A stretch of DNA of 64,000 nucleotides from Alisma plantago-aquatica (lineage: Eukaryota; Streptophyta; Magnoliopsida; Alismatales; Alismataceae): assembly GCA_963693085.1 (NCBI GenBank), contig OY856411.1, positions 1,351,161,550 through 1,351,225,549 of the forward strand, written 5' to 3'. Below, in pieces: positions 10,483-20,472 of this stretch. Numbering within the stretch: the stretch's first letter is position 1; the number at the start of each line of letters is the position of its first letter. The translations under genes were made by a program, and so were the position numbers. A model generated the notes under the pieces. It did not search any database and was not told the origin of the DNA. It saw nothing but the letters and a program-made list of their open reading frames with translations.

Positions 10483-11075
10483 CCATATCTTTATCTCCCC
10501 ACTTCACTCTATCCACCATATGCCCTATCTACACCAAGGGCAAGAAAAAGAAAAAAAAAGGAAAAGCAAAATAAAATAAAAGGATGCTCCTGTTTAAGAG
10601 CATTCAAATAAATAAAAGATGAGTGTGTAAAAACACTCCAAAAATCTTACCGCAACCCTTTCTTCCACTTTCATACCCATTGAGCTAGGAAACATCAAAC
10701 TTAGCTCATTCTACCCTTTTCCGCAGCCACGTGGGTCATTTGGTGTGATTTGAGATATAAGACTGAATGCATGAATGTGAAACAACACTCCTAGTCATTC
10801 TTGATTAACGCCACCATGAAACGGTTTACCCAGAACTTAATGGAAGAAATATGGATAACTTGTGTATTATATGCGCTATATTTGAAGTTCATATGCTTTG
10901 TGCTCTTTTCATGATTGGATTGTGAAAGAAGGAGAGGAGAGAAGTGAAAAGCATGTACTTAGTCATCTTTGATCCCATTCAGCAACAATCATCTTTTATA
11001 TTGCATTTGTCATTTCTTTTTGTGAAAGTTTGTAGAGAGATTGAGTTGGAGCATACTTGAGGACAAGTATGTTTC

Positions 11076-11088
11076 AAGTTTGGGGTGG
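11076..11088 (+). other. Polypurine tract before LTR-b
   Basis: AAGTTTGGGGTGG abuts the TGATGCAG start of LTR-b at 11089, the expected position for plus-strand priming. Confidence 0.85.
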
Positions 11089-11416
11089 TGATGCAGCCCT
11101 ATTTTAGGGCTTCATCTTGTGTTATTTTGCTCTTCAATCACATCTATACCTGTTAGATTGCATGTCATTCCCCCTAATATGCTTATTTGTATAAAATGCA
11201 CTTATGGACATCATTTGCGTGTTTTTCAGGCATTTGGACCACACTTGATGGAAGAGAGAGAGAAGGAGTGATCCTAGGGTTCCTCTGCCCTTGGAGAGAC
11301 CCAAAGTGAAGTCCAAGGCTCCCTCAACCTACCCTTAGTGGCCAAAGATCAGTTGAAGCAAAGATGTCCAAGAAAATCCAAAGATCCAAGTCAAGGTGCT
11401 GCCCCAGGACCCAACA

Positions 11417-11776
11417 CGACCGTGGTACCACAGAACGGCCGTGCTAGATGACTTAAAAATTAACAGGCTCAACATCCAAGTGAAGCAGAGAACACCACGG
11501 CCGTGCACAGCACCACGGTCGTGCAATGGGCAGACACCACGGCCGTGCTCCACAAAATGGGCGTGGCACAGCAGAGCAAAACGGCCGTGCAGCAGCACCA
11601 CGACCACCCCCACCAAGCCCACCACGGCCGTGCCATACACCACGGCCGTGGCACACAACCACCACCACCACGGCCGTGGCCGTTTCGACCACCAACCTGA
11701 CATTGTGCAATTTAATTCCCACGACCGTGCCCCAGACACCACGGCCGTGGCCTACCCTGCCCACCACGGTCGTGCT
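11417..11776. repeat. CACGGCCGTG array in LTR-b
   Basis: The densest array in the window, with more than a dozen CACGGCCGTG, CACGACCGTG or CACGGTCGTG sites, upstream of the TATA box at 11852. Several ORFs on both strands here are by-products of the repeat. Confidence 0.9.
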
Positions 11777-11851
11777 ACTCACAGAATCCAGCCACTTTTC
11801 CACTGCTTTCCCCATTTTACCCCTAACTTAAGATAGTGCTTCCCCCACACC

Positions 11852-11859
11852 TATATATA
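11852..11859 (+). promoter_or_regulatory. TATA box of LTR-b
   Basis: TATATATA in CACCTATATATACC, at the same place relative to the palindrome array as in LTR-a. Confidence 0.65.
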
Positions 11860-13385
11860 CCTAGGTGGTGGCTGGGGCATGAGGTTAGCTACCTTCCACC
11901 GCCTCCTAGCTCCCCAAATCGCCATCCACTGCATTCCACTCCATATCCACCTCAAATCCACCCCATTCCACCATTTTCACCACCAAATCACTAGTTTAGA
12001 CTAGTTCCTACCCATAATCCCCTTCATTCTTCACCCTTGCACCTTGAAGGAGGGAGGAGGTCGACCTGCTGCTATTGGAGAGAGGATTGACAGCCACTAC
12101 TTCGAGCTCCATGGCCACCTCTATCTTCTTCTCCTCTCTTTTTGTATTTTCCATGTATATGAGTAGCTAGGCTCCTTAGGTGGGCTGTTTGGGGTCAAAT
12201 ATGTTACTTTGATACCATGTTGGGGGAAAATGACATGTAAACTTTGTAATTCCATTTGTTAATGATTATGTTCTATTTGCATCTCATTCTCCATGGATTG
12301 CTTGTTGGTTTGTGTGTGAAATCACTTAGGAATTTAGGCAAATTGCTTATATGTGTGAATTTTGGGATTTGCCCCTAGGTCCAATTCTTGGATCCCTAGG
12401 CTGCCTCCCATCTTCCTACATCTTAATCAATATCCCTAAGCCTAAGTGAGAGATCTAAGTAGCTAGATTGGATAATTCTAGTGCAATTAGCATGGAGCCT
12501 TCTCTAGGCTAGAATGTGGGGGAATTGGGGCCCAAAACCCTAATTTCACCCCCATTACTACCCTCGGCCCCTAATTGCCCTAGGAATGTCTAATGTAGAA
12601 ACCTAGACTTGATTAGACTTTAATTGGATTAAACCTAATCCCTAACCCAATTGAGCCTCGTAAGGGTAGTAGGGGGTGTTAGGGACTAGTTCCCCTATAC
12701 ACAACCTAGCATATCCATGGCCAGTTAGTAGCTTAGGTTAATTCATTAGACTCTAACTTGTTGTTTGGTTTGGATAATCTAAATGGAATCATAATGTTCA
12801 CATGTCACCCCCAACTTAAGTGATAAGTTCATACCCCTAAACAGCCCACACATCTCTTTACTGCTTAAAACCCTAGTTTTGTGCTTGCTTAGCTTAATTA
12901 GTTCTTTTTTTGCTTAGTTAGCTTCTTGCCTTGCTCTTGCCTTGTTTATGCTAGTTTAGTTCTTTAGTTGTTCTTTTGCTTCTCTATTTCTTGCCTTAGT
13001 GTAATTTTCCTTTTCATACCTAGCTAAATCCTTTCTTGCTTGTTTAGCCTTAATCTAGTCTAGGGTTAACGTAGATTTCATTCCTGCCTTTAACTGCTTT
13101 CTTGTTCATCCTTAGTTAATAATCAAATCAACCTTTAAACCCTTAACCCTAGTATCCGTAGTAGGAACCTAGCCAAACTAACCTAGCTCTAGTGCCCCCT
13201 CTTTTCCCTGTGGATCGACCCTATACTTGCCACCTTCCTATACTACGACACGACCCCGTGCGCTTGCGGGTGTAGTGTTTTAGTAGACGTAGGTAGCTAG
13301 TTTAGGTTTATAAATTTTGAAAGCAAACCCCCATCCACCGTGTGCTCCGACCTCGTGGGGTGTAAAAGCACCACTAGGGTGTACA

Positions 13386-13403
13386 TCCCCGGCAATGACG
13401 CCA
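13386..13403 (-). other. Inverted 18-nt primer-binding site at the LTR-b / LTR-c junction
   Basis: On the minus strand this reads TGGCGTCATTGCCGGGGA, the tRNA-Asp-type PBS with two changes relative to 8253-8270. Similarity to the LTR-a side stops at its last base (plus at most one chance T). The next base to the left is the terminal A of LTR-b. Confidence 0.85.
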
Positions 13404-14975
13404 GAAAGCTTGGTGCGATTCCGCTAGTGGTGCAACACACTAGCCGATTTGACTCGACTAGATGCGCCCCACGAGGTCGGAACACACGGGATGTGGGGGT
13501 TTGCTTTCAAAATTTATAAAACCTAAACTAGCTACCTACGTCTACTAAAACACTACACCCGCAAGCGTACGGGGTCGTGTTGTAGTATAGGAAGGTGGCA
13601 AGTAAAGGGTCGATCCACAGGGAAAAGAGAGGGCACTAGAGCTAGGTTAGTTTGGCTAGGTTCCTACTGCGGAGACTAGGGTTAAGGGTTTAAAGGTTGT
13701 TTTAATTGTTAAACTACTATGGACAAACAAGCAAGCAATTAAAGACAAGAATGAAATCTACGTTAACCCTAGACTAGATTAAGGCTAAGAAAGCAAGAAA
13801 GGATTAATCTAGGTAGGAAAAGGCAATTTACACTAAGGCAAGCAATAGAGAAGCAAAAGAACAACGAAAGAACTAAACTAGCATAAACAAGGCAAGAGCA
13901 AGGCAAGAAGCTAACTAAGCAAGAAAAGAACTAATTAAGCTAAGCAAGCACAAAACTAGGGTTTTAAGCAGTAAAGAGATGTGTGGGCTGTTTAGGGGTA
14001 TGAACTTATCACTTAAGTTGGGGGGTGACATGTGAACATTATGATTCCATTTAGATTATCCAAACCAAACAACAAGTTAGAGTCTAATGAATTAACCTAA
14101 GCTACTAACTGGCCATGGATATGCTAGGTTGTGTATAGGGGAACTAGTCCCTAACACCCCCTACTACCCTTACGAGGCTCAATTGGGTTAGGGATTAGGT
14201 TTAATCCAATTAGAGTCTAATCAAGTCTAGGTTTCTCCATTAGACATTCCTAGGGCAATTAGGGGCCGAGGGTAGTAATGGGGGGTGGAATTAGGGTTTT
14301 GGGCCCCAATTCCCCCACATTCTAGCCTTGAGAAGGCTCCATGCTAATTGTACTAGAATTATCCAATCTAGCTACTTAGATCTCTCACTTAGGCTTAGGG
14401 AGATTGATTAAGATGTAGGAAGATGGGAGGCAGCCTAGGGATCCAAGAATTGGACCTAGGGGCAAATCCCAAAACTCACACATATAAGCAATTTGCCTAA
14501 ATTCTTAAGTGATTTCACGCACAAACCAACAAGCAATCCATGGAGAATGAGATGCAAATAGAACATAATCATTAAAAAATGGAATTACAAAGTTTACATG
14601 TCATTTTCCCCCAACATGGTATCAAAGTAACATATTTGACCCCAAACAGCCCACCTAAGGGGGCCTAGCTACTCATGGAAATAGAAAATACAAAAAGAAA
14701 GGAGAAGAAGATGGAGGTGGCCATGGAGCTCGAAGTAGTGGTTGTCAATCCTCTCTCCAGCAGTAGCAGGTCATCCTCCTCCTTCTTCTTGGATGGAATG
14801 GAGTGGGATGATGGTGGTAGGTGGATGGAAGGCTTAGATATGGGGGGTTATGTGGTGGAAATGGTGAAATGGAGTGGATTTGAGGTGGATTTGGAGTGGA
14901 ATGGAGTGGGTGGCAATTTGGGGAGCTAGGAGGCGGTAGAAGGTAGCCAGCCTTGTGCCCCATCTGCCACCTAGG

Positions 14976-14983
14976 TATATATA
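14976..14983 (-). promoter_or_regulatory. TATA box of LTR-c
   Basis: TATATATA on the minus strand, pointing toward LTR-b. Transcription from here would run through the inverted junction. Confidence 0.6.
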
Positions 14984-15058
14984 GGAGTCTAGGGGGTCTA
15001 GGGTTAAGTTAGGGGCAAAATGGGGAAAGCAATGAAAACTGGGTGGATTTTGTGAGTA

Positions 15059-15345
15059 GCACGGCCGTGATGGGTCACCACGGTCGTGGTGGGTAGGGTA
15101 GACCACGGCCGTGGTGGATGGGCACGGTCGTGGGTTTATTAGAATGTGGAGATCACATGGATAGGTTCATGGATGGCCACGGCCGTGGGGAGGTCACCAC
15201 GGTCGTGGTGGGGACCTATGGCCACGGTCGTGTTGATCCCCACGGTCGTTTTGGCCATTTTCATCAATTTCTGGGAGTTTTAATGATTTTTTGTACTTGG
15301 GGCATGTCCACCACGGCCGTGGGGGCTCACCACGGTCGTGGTGGT
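15059..15345. repeat. CACGGCCGTG array in LTR-c
   Basis: Inverted copy of the LTR-a array with the same spacing and a few C/T changes inside the motif (GGTCGT for GGCCGT). Confidence 0.9.
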
Positions 15346-15668
15346 GTCTCTCCCATGCATTTGAGCCTTGAACTTGATCATCCATGGAGGGTATTGCTTC
15401 AAAACTTTCTTTGACCACTTGGGGTAGGTTGGAAGTGGTTTTGGCCTCATTTTGAGCTCCTCCAAGCCTGAGGAAACCCTAGACTGGACCATCCTCTTTC
15501 CATGCCATCAATTAGTGGACAAAGTACCTATAAAACATGCAAAAAGCCTCCATAAGTGCATTTGATATGAATAAGCATATTGGGGGAAATAACATGTAAT
15601 CTAACAGGTATAGATGTGATTGAAGAGCAATATAACACAAGATGAAGCCCTAAAATAGGGCTGCATCA

Positions 15669-15673
15669 GAACC
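15669..15673. repeat. Target-site duplication GAACC, right
   Basis: Pairs with 6000-6004. Confidence 0.95.
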
Positions 15674-16468
15674 TATAGTATATCTCTACCTATGGGGTTT
15701 GTAATAGAGTTAAAAAACTGATATTATGTACCTGCTATAAATAGAAACATCATTTATGTATCTTGTTTGGACAAGGATGAATTTGAATTCCATATTAAAA
15801 GTGGTCGATGTTCTATTTCAAAAGATGGAATCTTTTATGGCAGTGCCTCAATGTCTTATAGTGTTTACTTATTAGATCTAAAGAAAGATGTATATAATGT
15901 TAATACCAAAAGACCAAAACTCAGCAACCACAACAAAACATACATTTGGCATTGTCGTCTAGGGAACATAAATGAGAATCACATATCTAGACTCCATAAA
16001 GATGGTTATCTGGACTCTTTTGATTTTGAATCATTAGAGACATGTGAATCTTATTTGTTGGGGAAGATGGCTAAGACCCCTTTCACCGGTAACAATGAGA
16101 GGGTTCGTGATCTATTAGGACTCATACAAACTGATGTTTGTGGACCTTTTAGAACAACCGCTGGAGGTGAGTATCAATACTTCATTACCTTCACTGATGA
16201 CTTCAGTACGTATGGCTAAGTTTATTTAATAAAACATAAGTCAGAAGCTCTTAAAAAGTTCATGGAGTTTATGAATGAAGTACAAAACCAACTTGGTAAA
16301 AGTATTAAGGCACTTCGTTGTGATCGAGGTGGACAATACTTAAACCAGGAGTTTGAAGACCTTCTTAGAGCCCATGGGATTGTATCCTATTGGACTCCAC
16401 CTGGAACACCTCAGCATAACAATGTATCAGAAAAAAGGAATCACACATTACTAGATATGGTGCGATGA
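15674..16468 (+). pseudogene. Ty1/copia integrase, GAG-pre-integrase and catalytic core
   Basis: Continues the copia frame after the insertion. Order: a stop at about 15719, the pre-integrase zinc module (WHCRLGNINENH), then the core with QTDVCGPF, ITFTDDFS and WTPPGTPQHNNVSEKRN. These hold the two aspartates and the glutamate of the DDE triad. The zinc module is damaged: the second His of the usual WHxRLGH is Asn, and the usual CxxCLLGKM pair reads CESYLLGKM. A TAA at about 16217 splits the core. The enzyme would insert element cDNA in the nucleus. This copy is dead. Confidence 0.9.
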
Positions 16469-17107
16469 TGATGAGTTTAGCTGAGCTTCCGACAACCTTC
16501 TAGGGGTATGCTCTACAAATCACCGCATTTACACTAAGCCGAGTAACATTTAAATTAGTTCAAAAGACATCATATGAGATATGGAATGGGAAGTGTCCCA
16601 ATATGTCTTTTAGGAGGATTTGGGGATGTGAAGCTTATGTCAAGAAAATGTTTCCAGATAGGCTTGGTCCTAAATATGATAAATGTTATTTTGTTGGATA
16701 TCCTAAAGAAACAAGAGGATATCACTTTTATTCCCAAACTGACAATCCCGCATTCCTTAAGATGGATTTCATTTCCAAAGGAGGAAAAGTGGAACTCAAA
16801 GAAGTTCTAGAACAACAAGAAAACATTGAACCATTAGATATACAAGAGGGGCCTAAGGATTCACAAAATGTTGTATAATCTCAAATTCCTCAAGTGACAT
16901 AAGAACCTCATAGATCTGATAGGACACACTTTGAGCTTGAGAGATTTGGATATCTTGTAACTTAGGAAGGTAGTGAATTGGTCATAGATGATGAGTCAAT
17001 ATCCTATAAAGATGTTATTAAGGGACCAAAGTCTGAGAATTGGCTTGAGGCCATGAGATCTAAGATGGAATTCATGTACACCAACAAAGTATGGACTTTG
17101 GTGGATC
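16469..17107 (+). pseudogene. Ty1/copia integrase C-terminus to start of RT
   Basis: After a frameshift near 16465 the text continues as SFRRIWGCEAYVKKMFPDRL, then CYFVGYPKETRGYHFYSQ, the conserved block C-terminal to the copia integrase core. It then runs through several stops (about 16876, 16900, 16963) into SENWLEAMRSKMEFMYTNKV, which opens the RT domain. The frame is broken at 17108-17112 by the LARD insertion and resumes at 41145. Confidence 0.85.
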
Positions 17108-17112
17108 CATCT
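17108..17112. repeat. Target-site duplication CATCT, left
   Basis: Matches 41140-41144. Excising 17113-41139 and one copy rejoins the copia RT. Confidence 0.95.
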
Positions 17113-17605
17113 TGTGGGGACCCGTTACACTAAATGAGATTACTCAAAACATAAAACACAATCAATCACTAATTAATCACATACCCAAAAATATGGATAA
17201 ATTAAAACCGATTTCAATGTCAGCACCCGCTCAGAAACATTTTCATAAGACCCTAACATCTTTCTTTTATCCATACTAGGCCAAGAATTTGATACAAATG
17301 TTCTATTTACTTAGCCACAACATATATACATAGAAGACCAATATTCATATATATCACACAAACAAGCATTAACATTCTAACAAAATCCTGATTCATTTGA
17401 AACACCATATACAAACTTTTCTTGCCCGGACCTAAGAGTACAGGGATGACTCTAGGACACACTAGACATCTAATCATCTTTCTCAAGGATTCATTACTAT
17501 AGCTCCTCTTTGCTGACACATGTTTGCTTTTGTCACTTCTGATTACCTAAAAAAATGTGGCGAACCACAAGGGTGAGACCCATGTCCCAGCAAGAGATAT
17601 AACCT
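17113..17605 (-). repeat. LARD-1 3' LTR, left segment
   Basis: 17113-17336 matches 36183-36400 closely. 17337-17600 has no counterpart in the other LTR but resembles the end part of the first LTR (2790-2880), so it belongs to the LARD LTR and was lost from the right copy. The last five bases are the AACCT target site. Confidence 0.85.
17601..17605. repeat. Target-site duplication AACCT, left
   Basis: Matches 29503-29507, flanking the gag/Ulp1 element. Confidence 0.85.
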
Positions 17606-18429
17606 TGACCGGCCTAAATCGCGCGTCCTAAAATTGGAGGCGGATTTGAGGTAGTCGAGCTTTTACATTTATAACCCGAAACCTTCTAGGCCCCCGCAAC
17701 TTTGTTTATGGGGTCGAAGTAGATAGACGGGGTCGAACACAGGGACAAGGGTGGTAGTGTTGAGAACGCTGAATTGACACGCTACACTCCAGAAAGGATA
17801 AGAGATGATAAAATTCCCAAAAGGGAACAACAGAACAAAATCGATAAAACAAAAGAAAACCCTATCTCGAACTGGAGTTACAAGGAAAACTTAGGTTTTA
17901 AGCATTTATAAGTTTTTAGGGGTTTTCATGCAACAAAAATAGAGAGATAATACTAAAGCTAAAGCAAGGTACCAAGGAGAAAACTTCGGTAAAACAAGCG
18001 GCAACAGAAACATCCTGTACCCCTCCTCTCAGAGTGGGTACCTCTAACCAAGCATCAACACCCCTCTCGAGGTTGCTGGACTTAAATTAGAGTGGAAAGG
18101 TTACTAAAGCAGCTCCGATTCCGGGCACTCTCGTACTCCAGAATCGGACCAAACACTAGAGCCACAACACCTCTCTCAAGGCTGTTGTGACGGGAAAACA
18201 CGATTCGGTAGCTAATCGAAACGCGATCCAAACATACAAGCTAGAGTTCAGATGTCAAACATCGCAATCATCCAACAAGAGGTACCAAACATAGAGCAGC
18301 AGATAATTAACTCTTCTAATTCCATTAGCATATAAAGGGTTGATTACATTGCAAAAGTGAATGAAGAAGTAAATGACTGGAATAATAAAGATAAATGTCG
18401 CCTTCTTGATATAGAAGGACGACAAACTA

Positions 18430-19230
18430 CAGCGGACCCTCTAGCCCGATACCGGGCAGGACCCTAGCCCAATACAATCCTGTCGAGCGGCACACCCTCT
18501 CAGGCGACACACCGTGACTGGAAGACTGTATTGTGCAAGAACCCTGGCCCGATACGCTCATGTTGGGTGGCACCCTCTCGGGCGACACACCATGACGAGC
18601 GACGCGTATCAGGATCTGATATCGTGTCGGGCTAGAGTGATGCTTCTAGTATCAGTCACTTATGTCGGGGATCCATGTCGGCCGATATCGGCCTGCAGTG
18701 TTGCCCGGGACGACCCTAAGTGAACCATTCCCTCCCTCTCGGGATGGGGAAGCGCCCACCTGGAATCGCCTGACACAAGCACTGAGGCATGATACCCTAT
18801 CTCTTCACAGCTTTCCTGAGGTGACTTGCGCAGGGTCCCCCTCTGTTCTGACCTGTCTTTTCGGCTTCCTGTAGCTACTATTTATAAGTAGCGGTTGGGG
18901 AAGTTATGGTGCTCAGGGCGCCACGTGTCCTTCTTTAGCTCTTATTATCACAGAGTCGGTGGACGGTAGATATCAGTATCGCCCGGCACAAGGATGTCGG
19001 CTGTCGGTGGATGTGACGGGCGGCGCCTGCCAGTAGGTGGCCTGTGTCGCGCGACAAGCTTCGGTTGTCGTGGCGAGCCCAGCTCCCTATCGGGTAGATA
19101 GGCGTATCGTCCATTAGTCCCTCCTTGCACGACATCCTTATGTCGCACGTCTGTGTATTGCGCTACCCTGCCGGGCAGTGTGCATATCGACCGGCTGGAA
19201 GGCTGATCCAGGTAGAATCATGTTTGTGGG
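18430..19230. repeat. Degenerate GCCCGATAC / CGGGCGACAC motif zone
   Basis: Many variants of GCCCGATAC, TCGGGCGACAC and their complements, for example the dyad GCCCG-ATAC-CGGGC at 18444-18457. They are irregularly spaced and CpG-rich against an AT-rich background. The same zone recurs in the 5' LTR (28510-29310) and in the spacer 24600-25440. Confidence 0.75.
18879..18886 (-). promoter_or_regulatory. TATA box of the 3' LTR, minus strand
   Basis: TATAAATA on the minus strand. The equivalent site in the 5' LTR is 28963-28970. Confidence 0.65.
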
Positions 19231-19420
19231 CCGGGATGGCTTATTGATGACAAATGAATCCAAAATGAAGGAAAACTCTACAAAAGATGGAAATATTGAA
19301 TTAAGAGCGTCGTTTGGCCAATTATTGCAAAAGTACATATAAAAGGAGAGGAAAGCAGTTAAAAGGGCAGTTTTGCTAAAAAAATAAGGGTCAAAAACAT
19401 CACAAAAATTGGTGTTATCA

Positions 19421-19434
19421 ACTCCCCCAAACTT
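19421..19434 (-). other. Polypurine tract of the gag/Ulp1 element
   Basis: Minus strand AAGTTTGGGGGAGT directly precedes the LTR start TGATAACACC. Confidence 0.85.
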
Positions 19435-20472
19435 AGCATTTTGATTGTCCTCAATCAATATTTAAATTTTATTTTGTGATGCTTCTTCTTGCTCAGTGTA
19501 ATTTTCAGTTCAAGGGGTAAAACAAGAATTGCGATGCCTTTAGAGATAATGCTGCCCCACTACAAACAAAAGACCTTGTGTTTCCTACCTTATTATTTCA
19601 GTAAAAAAATTTCTCTACAGCTTCAGCGAGACTTTGGTATATGATTCCAAAGTTAGCTTTCACACCAAACGACTTTAGGGGTAGAAAGTTGTGTATAGGG
19701 TAGGCTAAGGCTTTTTGGGGGTTTTCTTGTTTCCCATCAGTCCATCCAGGTAAGAGTCCGTTAGCGGGCAAGTGGTCCCTGCAGTCCAAGCCAGTTGGCT
19801 TTAGAGCAGTGATTTCACATCCTACGTACCACTGCCCCGGATCTACCATGCCTAAAGATGGGTAATTTTGGAAAACAAGTGTGTATATATATTTTTTTCT
19901 TTTCTTTTATTTGTCACAACTCTCATGCTTTTATTCACTCTCATAAGGCTACTTTCTCTTTTTGGGATTTTTGTTGGGTAAGGGGGAACAAGAGAGATTT
20001 TTGGCTATTTGGGCAGCTTTTTCCTTCTCCATACACGCCTCTTAGTTGTTGCGAGATTATTCATATTTTTCGAAATTTTTGGCGTGGAAATTCGTAGTCT
20101 TTTGTCATTTGAGGCAGCATTATCAGAAAGATATAACAAAACTTGCATCTTGTTGGGCACATAGAAAATAAACTGGCAAGAAGTCGTATCAGGTTTTTAC
20201 TAATATAGCGGCATTGTACATATGTAGGGAGACAAAATAAGCAAAATTTTCAAAAATTTTGGTAAAATTTATTTTGTTGTATGAGCAGACATATGTATAT
20301 GTACACATGATATAGGAAAGAACAAAAGAATAAAGAATTTGAGTTAGAAAAATAAGAAAATTTTCAAATTTTATACCTCCCTCACTGGTACATGGTACCC
20401 CCCCAAACTTACTCCACACTCTGTCTCAGAGTTGTGAGGTAGATAAGGTGAGGTAATGTTACTCCAGTGAGG
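19435..20472 (-). other. Non-coding 3' interior
   Basis: AT-rich, no supportable gene. It contains a second PPT-like tract at 20397-20410. Confidence 0.7.
20397..20410 (-). other. Second PPT-like tract
   Basis: Minus strand AAGTTTGGGGGGGT, the same sequence type as the terminal PPT, 976 bases upstream of it in transcription sense. Confidence 0.75.

Larger units (their letters stand above)
9077..11075 (+). other. Non-coding 3' interior of the composite
   Basis: No gene is supported. The region holds a hairpin TGTGGG-AGGCAA-CCCACA (about 9124-9141), a second palindrome array at 9388-9565 (CACGGCCGTG copies, as in the LTRs), two internal copies of the PPT sequence, and A-rich stretches around 10540-10650. 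The GTGGGAGGCAACCCA block is, as I recall, common in Athila-type interiors after the coding part. Confidence 0.6.
11089..13385 (+). repeat. LTR-b of the composite, divergent U3
   Basis: Starts TGATGCAGCCC. It matches LTR-a closely from about 12160 to 13345 (R-U5), but U3 between about 11200 and 11830 is largely different and carries a longer palindrome array (11417-11776). The last 40 bases also differ: it ends GGTGTACA instead of GGAATCACA. Normal LTR pairs are identical at insertion, so LTR-b is not a simple partner of LTR-a. Confidence 0.8.
6005..15668. mobile_element. Composite Athila-like non-autonomous element with inverted terminal LTRs
   Basis: The 9664-bp insert begins TGATGCAGCCC and ends GGGCTGCATCA, and is flanked by a 5-bp duplication. 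Order: LTR-a (6005-8242, plus), PBS, short interior with a proline-rich ORF, PPT, LTR-b (11089-13385, plus), an 18-nt PBS in reverse orientation (13386-13403), and LTR-c (13414-15668, minus). Both outer ends are therefore U3 starts, unlike a normal element with one U3 and one U5 end. LTR-a and LTR-c look almost identical. LTR-b shares the R-U5 part but has a clearly different U3. No gag, protease, RT or integrase is present. The tRNA-Asp-type PBS and the interior motifs fit the Athila group. Confidence 0.85.
13414..15668 (-). repeat. LTR-c of the composite, inverted
   Basis: Reverse complement of LTR-a, nearly base for base over its whole length, including U3 with array (15059-15345) and TATA box (14976-14983). 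Its U5 end (13414) is followed inward by the same 10-base spacer and the PBS. The outer end CTGCATCA abuts the target duplication. Confidence 0.85.
17606..19420 (-). repeat. 3' LTR of the gag/Ulp1 element
   Basis: Plus-strand ends TGACCGGCC and GTTATCA. Contains a GC-rich motif zone (18430-19230) around a TATA box (18879-18886). Confidence 0.9.

Noticed and set aside
13414..15668. Separate solo LTR inserted next to the composite
   Set aside because: A solo insertion would have its own 5-bp duplication and a U5 end without spacer and PBS. Instead the outer target duplication is shared with LTR-a, and the inner side ends in the PBS.
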